Source of the DNA: Mesostigma viride
Lineage: Eukaryota > Streptophyta > Mesostigmatophyceae > Mesostigmatales > Mesostigmataceae
Assembly: GCA_009746045.1 (NCBI GenBank)
Contig: RPFO01000199.1
Location: forward strand, 102,001-166,000
Reading direction: 5' to 3'
Length of the DNA: 64,000 bases
Shown here: positions 60,844-64,000 of the stretch, in pieces
Layout of the letters: each line of letters starts with the position of its first letter
Numbering within the stretch: the first letter of the stretch is position 1
Made by a program: the position numbers and the translations under genes
The notes under the pieces: model-generated
What the model saw: only the letters and a program-made list of their open reading frames with translations
Databases searched by the model: none
Told to the model about the DNA's origin: nothing

Positions 60844-62598
60844 ATGTCACAACGTGGCCGAAAGGGTGCATCCACCGCTGACGGCCGGTGGGTGAAATCG
60901 ATGGACGCATTTCCGAAGAAGCCAGCCGCGGGCCACACCCATGGCGCGGGCGGGGGCGCGGGCGGGGGCGGGGGCGGGGGAGAAGGCGCGGGTGCGGGCG
61001 CGGGCGCCACCCAAGACGCGGGCGCGGGCGCGGGCCCGGGCGGGGGCGGGGGCGCAGGCGCCGGCGCGGGTGCGGGCGCGGGCGCCACCCAAGGCGCGCG
61101 CGCGGGCGCGGGCGGGGGTGGGGGCGCAGGCGCCGGCGCGGGTGCGGGCGCGGGCGCCACCGCCGACTTGGATGATGAGCCAGCAACCGAAGCCGAGAGG
61201 GAGAGGCACCGCTCTTCGAAGGTGTTCGATCTCGAAGTGTTTTGGGGCCCGGATATGACCGTGTATGTCCGCTGGCGCCTAGCCGCATCGGAGACGTTGG
61301 TAAATGCACCGGTGAACAAGTGGCAGCCCACAGGGCCTAATGGCGAGGCTTGTGACGGGGTCACGCCCATTGGGTACACCCCGCAGGGAGATCCTGTCTA
61401 TGGGTGCCTCCTCATAGAGCGTGGCAAGGCCCCCAAAGGAAGTCCTGGTCTAGTGCCGCTTTTTGAATGGGACGAGGGCGGTGCCAGGAGATGTACCTGC
61501 GCTAGCCTTCACAGCCTTTTTCCTGACATCGTCGCCGCTGAGAAGCAGCAGTTGCTGGACGGATGGATTGAGCAGGTGCCAAAGTCCGTGGAGGATGTGC
61601 GTGCCAACAACGAGAATCTGTTCGACATCATGGAGCAAAAGCTCAAAGAGAAGCGTGAACTGCAAGCGAACAAGGCGGTACCCTTACCGCTGCGATCTGC
61701 AGGCGACCAGTCGGTTGCGCGGGCAACACGAGCACTGAGGCTGCCCATAAAACAAGTAATCTCACACGTCGCTTGCCCTGCCCGCGAGATTCAAGCGCAG
61801 ATCAACCGCGCATGTGCGCCCGCTGCGCGAGGGAGCACATCAACGGCAACGCCCGCTTTGCGCACACTGATTTCCGGCAGGCACACCTTCAAGGTGAATG
61901 GAAGCCTCATACGACGCAGCGACCTACTCGTTGTTAAGCGGCCAGCCGTCACCTGCGGGCAGGGAATGCCGTGGGCACCACACATGCTGGTGAAGGTCCT
62001 TGATCTGGAAGGCGATCGCACGGAGCGTGACAGCATTGTCGCCTCTCCTTACTACGCACCGTCGTGGACGGGCCAGTTTTCTAGAGTGACATTAGGTGGC
62101 GGCAGCGCAGGGATGACGGTCCCCATTTCTGATGTACACCTGCAGCACTGGACAGTGGGCGGTACGGCAGAGGTGCACCAGCCTGAGCTGATCAGTACCG
62201 GCAAACTGTCAGCTGCCACGGTGGCGGCGTTGAAAGAGCACCCGCAGATTGACTTTGAGCATTACAAGACTGCCACCGCCGCCAGGGCAGCAGCAAAGGA
62301 TGACTGCAATGCCTACTTTGCCGAGCATGGAGCACGTGCGCTTATCGGGATGCGCCTGTGTGCCCTGTTTCCGGGGATAGCGAGGAAGAGGGAGCGCTTC
62401 CATGGCTGGGTCACTAAGGTTCAGGAAAGGGGAGGTCACCTGCTCATCAAGGCGATGTGGGCTGATGGGCAGTATGAGGACTATCATGCCCTGGCGGAGG
62501 TGACGCAGTTCGTGTGCGGCTGCCCACACCCAGTCGAGGCATTTGGCCGCGCTCGCTTCTTTCCACAGGAGCTAGGCTGGCACCGTGAACGCAGGTGA
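60844..62598 (+). CDS. Transposase-family C-terminal half without catalytic core (about 584 aa)
   Basis: The ORF is open from 60724; I choose the ATG at 60844 (MSQRGRKGASTADGRWVKSM) because the preceding codons lack conserved sequence. After a Gly/Ala-Thr repeat (about 36-105) it aligns in order with the C-terminal modules of the transposase at 45984-50512. VYVRWRLAASETLVN matches its WFVYRTTEATVT. IGYTPQGDPVYGC matches its YKHDAKGRPLYGV. VPKSVEDVRANNENL matches VPRSVDDVPEEW. The end, CGCPHPVEAFGRARFF, matches its KKICGCPGV. The Asp/GHTH core is missing, not just mutated. Target-DNA or protein binding without cleavage is possible. It could be a deletion derivative or a repurposed gene. Confidence 0.6.
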   Translation: MSQRGRKGASTADGRWVKSMDAFPKKPAAGHTHGAGGGAGGGGGGGEGAGAGAGATQDAGAGAGPGGGGGAGAGAGAGAGATQGARAGAGGGGGAGAGAGAGAGATADLDDEPATEAERERHRSSKVFDLEVFWGPDMTVYVRWRLAASETLVNAPVNKWQPTGPNGEACDGVTPIGYTPQGDPVYGCLLIERGKAPKGSPGLVPLFEWDEGGARRCTCASLHSLFPDIVAAEKQQLLDGWIEQVPKSVEDVRANNENLFDIMEQKLKEKRELQANKAVPLPLRSAGDQSVARATRALRLPIKQVISHVACPAREIQAQINRACAPAARGSTSTATPALRTLISGRHTFKVNGSLIRRSDLLVVKRPAVTCGQGMPWAPHMLVKVLDLEGDRTERDSIVASPYYAPSWTGQFSRVTLGGGSAGMTVPISDVHLQHWTVGGTAEVHQPELISTGKLSAATVAALKEHPQIDFEHYKTATAARAAAKDDCNAYFAEHGARALIGMRLCALFPGIARKRERFHGWVTKVQERGGHLLIKAMWADGQYEDYHALAEVTQFVCGCPHPVEAFGRARFFPQELGWHRERR

Positions 62599-62809
62599 TG
62601 GCACCCACATAGACGATGCCGTCCCTGCTGTGCACAGTGACAGTGAAGGCGGGGAGGAGGAGGAAGAGGGAGAGAAAGAGGGGGAGAAAGAGGGGGAGGA
62701 GGAGGGGGAGGAGGAGGGAGAGGGGGAGGGAGAATGGGAGGGGGAGGGGGAGGAGGAAGAGGGAGAGGGAGAGGGAGAGGAGGATGCGGAATGGGAGCCG
62801 GGGATATGA
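62585..62809 (+). other. Glu/Gly-rich acidic frame overlapping the previous stop
   Basis: This is a 74-codon frame of almost pure Glu-Gly after HSDSEGG, ending DAEWEPGI. The decayed transposase also ends in an acidic Asp/Ser stretch, so this may be the original C-terminus, now out of frame by a small shift near 62585. It may equally be a simple GGGGAG/GAGGAG repeat. Confidence 0.35.
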
Positions 62810-63245
62810 CTGGTAGATGAGACGGTGCCATCTACCGGCGCATGGAATGAAGTGGTAGACAAGTTTACTCATGGTTGTCGGCAAGTAGAGCATGCACGCC
62901 TGGCCTAGCTGAATTTAAATCAATGAGTTGAGTTTGGAGAGGCTGCATTTTGCTTGGATGAAGAATGTGTTAGCATGGCCAAACTTTTATGGCTTGTAGC
63001 CAAATCCTCTTGGGGTATGTGCACAGTGTACTAGCGGTGTTGTGCAATTGCGAGGATTCCTGTCTTGTAGCGATGTGGCCTCTCACCCTGCAGCCTGGTA
63101 GATGTGTTGGCATGCAGCCACCCATCATTGGTTATCCGATCTGGTGTGATTTGCATTTGCACACCTTGTATTAAGGCCATGATATGATGATGTCTTGTTA
63201 TTTTTAATGTGTATATGCGAAAAGAGGCATAATATGCTTGTATAT
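62810..63245. other. AT-rich spacer before the satellite
   Basis: No supported gene or repeat. The sequence turns AT-rich after about 62860. Confidence 0.4.
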
Positions 63246-64000
63246 AGTGCTAGCAAATGTCACTACCTTTACCTATGCCTGACCTTACAAGTTGAGGATG
63301 GTCTAATGTAGTGGCAAACAGGTTATTTACAACAATTCACAGTTTTCTGACATAGTTTGAGGCAACTATACTTACCAAAATGCTTGAAAAAGGCAAAAAT
63401 TGCACCATTTATGCTAGCAAACGTCACTATTTTGAGATCAAACTGGGCCCAAACTTGGCCCATGGTCTAATCTAGTGGTGTTTAGGTTGCTTCCAACATT
63501 TCATAGCTTTCTGACATAGTTTGATATTGTTTAGTAGCTTACACTGAGCAAAATGCTTGAAAATGGCAAAAAATGCACCATTTATGCTAGCAAACGTCAC
63601 TATTTTGACGTCAGACTGAGCCCAAACTTGGCCCATGGTCTAATCTAGTGGTGTTTAGGTTGCTTCCAATATTTCATAGCTTTATGACGTAGTTTGATAT
63701 TGTTTAGTAGCTTACACTGAGCAAAATGCTTGAAAATGGCAAAAAATGCAGTATTTATGCTAGCAAACGTCACTATTTTGAGTTCAGATTGACCCCAAAC
63801 TTTGTGCATGGTCCATTCTAGTGGTAATTAGGTTGCTTGCAAATATCCATGATGGTTTGACGTGATTTAGTACTGTTTCCTATTTATTACTATTTAATTT
63901 AACAAAAAATGACAAAAATGTACCTTCATTGCTAGCAAATGTCACCAAGATGACGTCCGATCGATACCAAACTTTGTACGAGGTCTATTTTGGTTGCAAA
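63246..64000. repeat. Satellite of about 173 bp, at least 4.4 units, continuing off the right edge
   Basis: GCTAGCAAACGTCACTATTT and its variants recur at about 63246, 63411, 63584, 63757 and 63928, i.e. at 165, 173, 173 and 171 bp. The two middle units are nearly identical; the outer ones are diverged. It is AT-rich, with no ORF. Confidence 0.88.

Overview
The window looks like nuclear DNA of a flagellated green alga (Chlorophyta, probably Chlamydomonas/Volvox-like). Three things point there: GC-rich genes with many short introns, a plant-type extensin arabinosyltransferase next to an intraflagellar transport gene, and heavy loading with simple repeats and retroelements. The clade is inferred; no marker gene is present.

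Layout. (1) 1-12,985 is a nest of non-LTR retroelements. A LINE with ORF2 C-terminal remnants is interrupted by two families of about 2 kb elements, here called A and B, that encode only an L1-ORF1p-like protein. Family B copies lie inside each other at one and the same site in their own 3' end. A shorter repeat, D, and a 1.7 kb element with terminal inverted repeats are also present. (2) 13,048-25,121 (minus) is one 13-exon gene for a XEG113-like GT77 arabinosyltransferase (808 aa, reconstructed exon by exon; the frame closes exactly). Two of its introns are GC-AG. (3) 25,122-26,194 is a shared divergent promoter region. (4) 26,195-35,652 (plus) is a 14-exon gene for IFT54/TRAF3IP1 (523 aa, frame closes). 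(5) 35,990-40,830 is a second retroelement island with a second, near-identical A copy. (6) 40,831-45,196 is the 5' part of a Ty3/gypsy-like LTR element that has an RNase H1 N-terminal (viroplasmin-like) ORF before gag and is cut off inside the reverse transcriptase. (7) 45,984-54,410 holds a divergent pair: a decayed DDE-like transposase of the 'GHTHxDxDQ' (DUF7869-like) type on minus and a PHD-like, repeat-rich protein of unknown function on plus. Between them is a 464 bp block of nested palindromes. (8) 54,508-58,172 is mostly hepta- and hexanucleotide arrays. (9) 59,368-62,809 is a second copy of the same transposon family that has lost its catalytic core and begins with a near-perfect 296 bp inverted repeat. 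(10) A satellite of about 173 bp runs from 63,246 off the right edge.

How it fits together. Only two genes look like ordinary host genes, arranged head to head: one for Golgi glycosylation of hydroxyproline-rich proteins (algal wall) and one for building cilia. The rest is transposon-derived. The most interesting parts are the self-targeting ORF1-only retroelements and the transposon pair, one of which carries a hairpin that could produce silencing RNA against the other.
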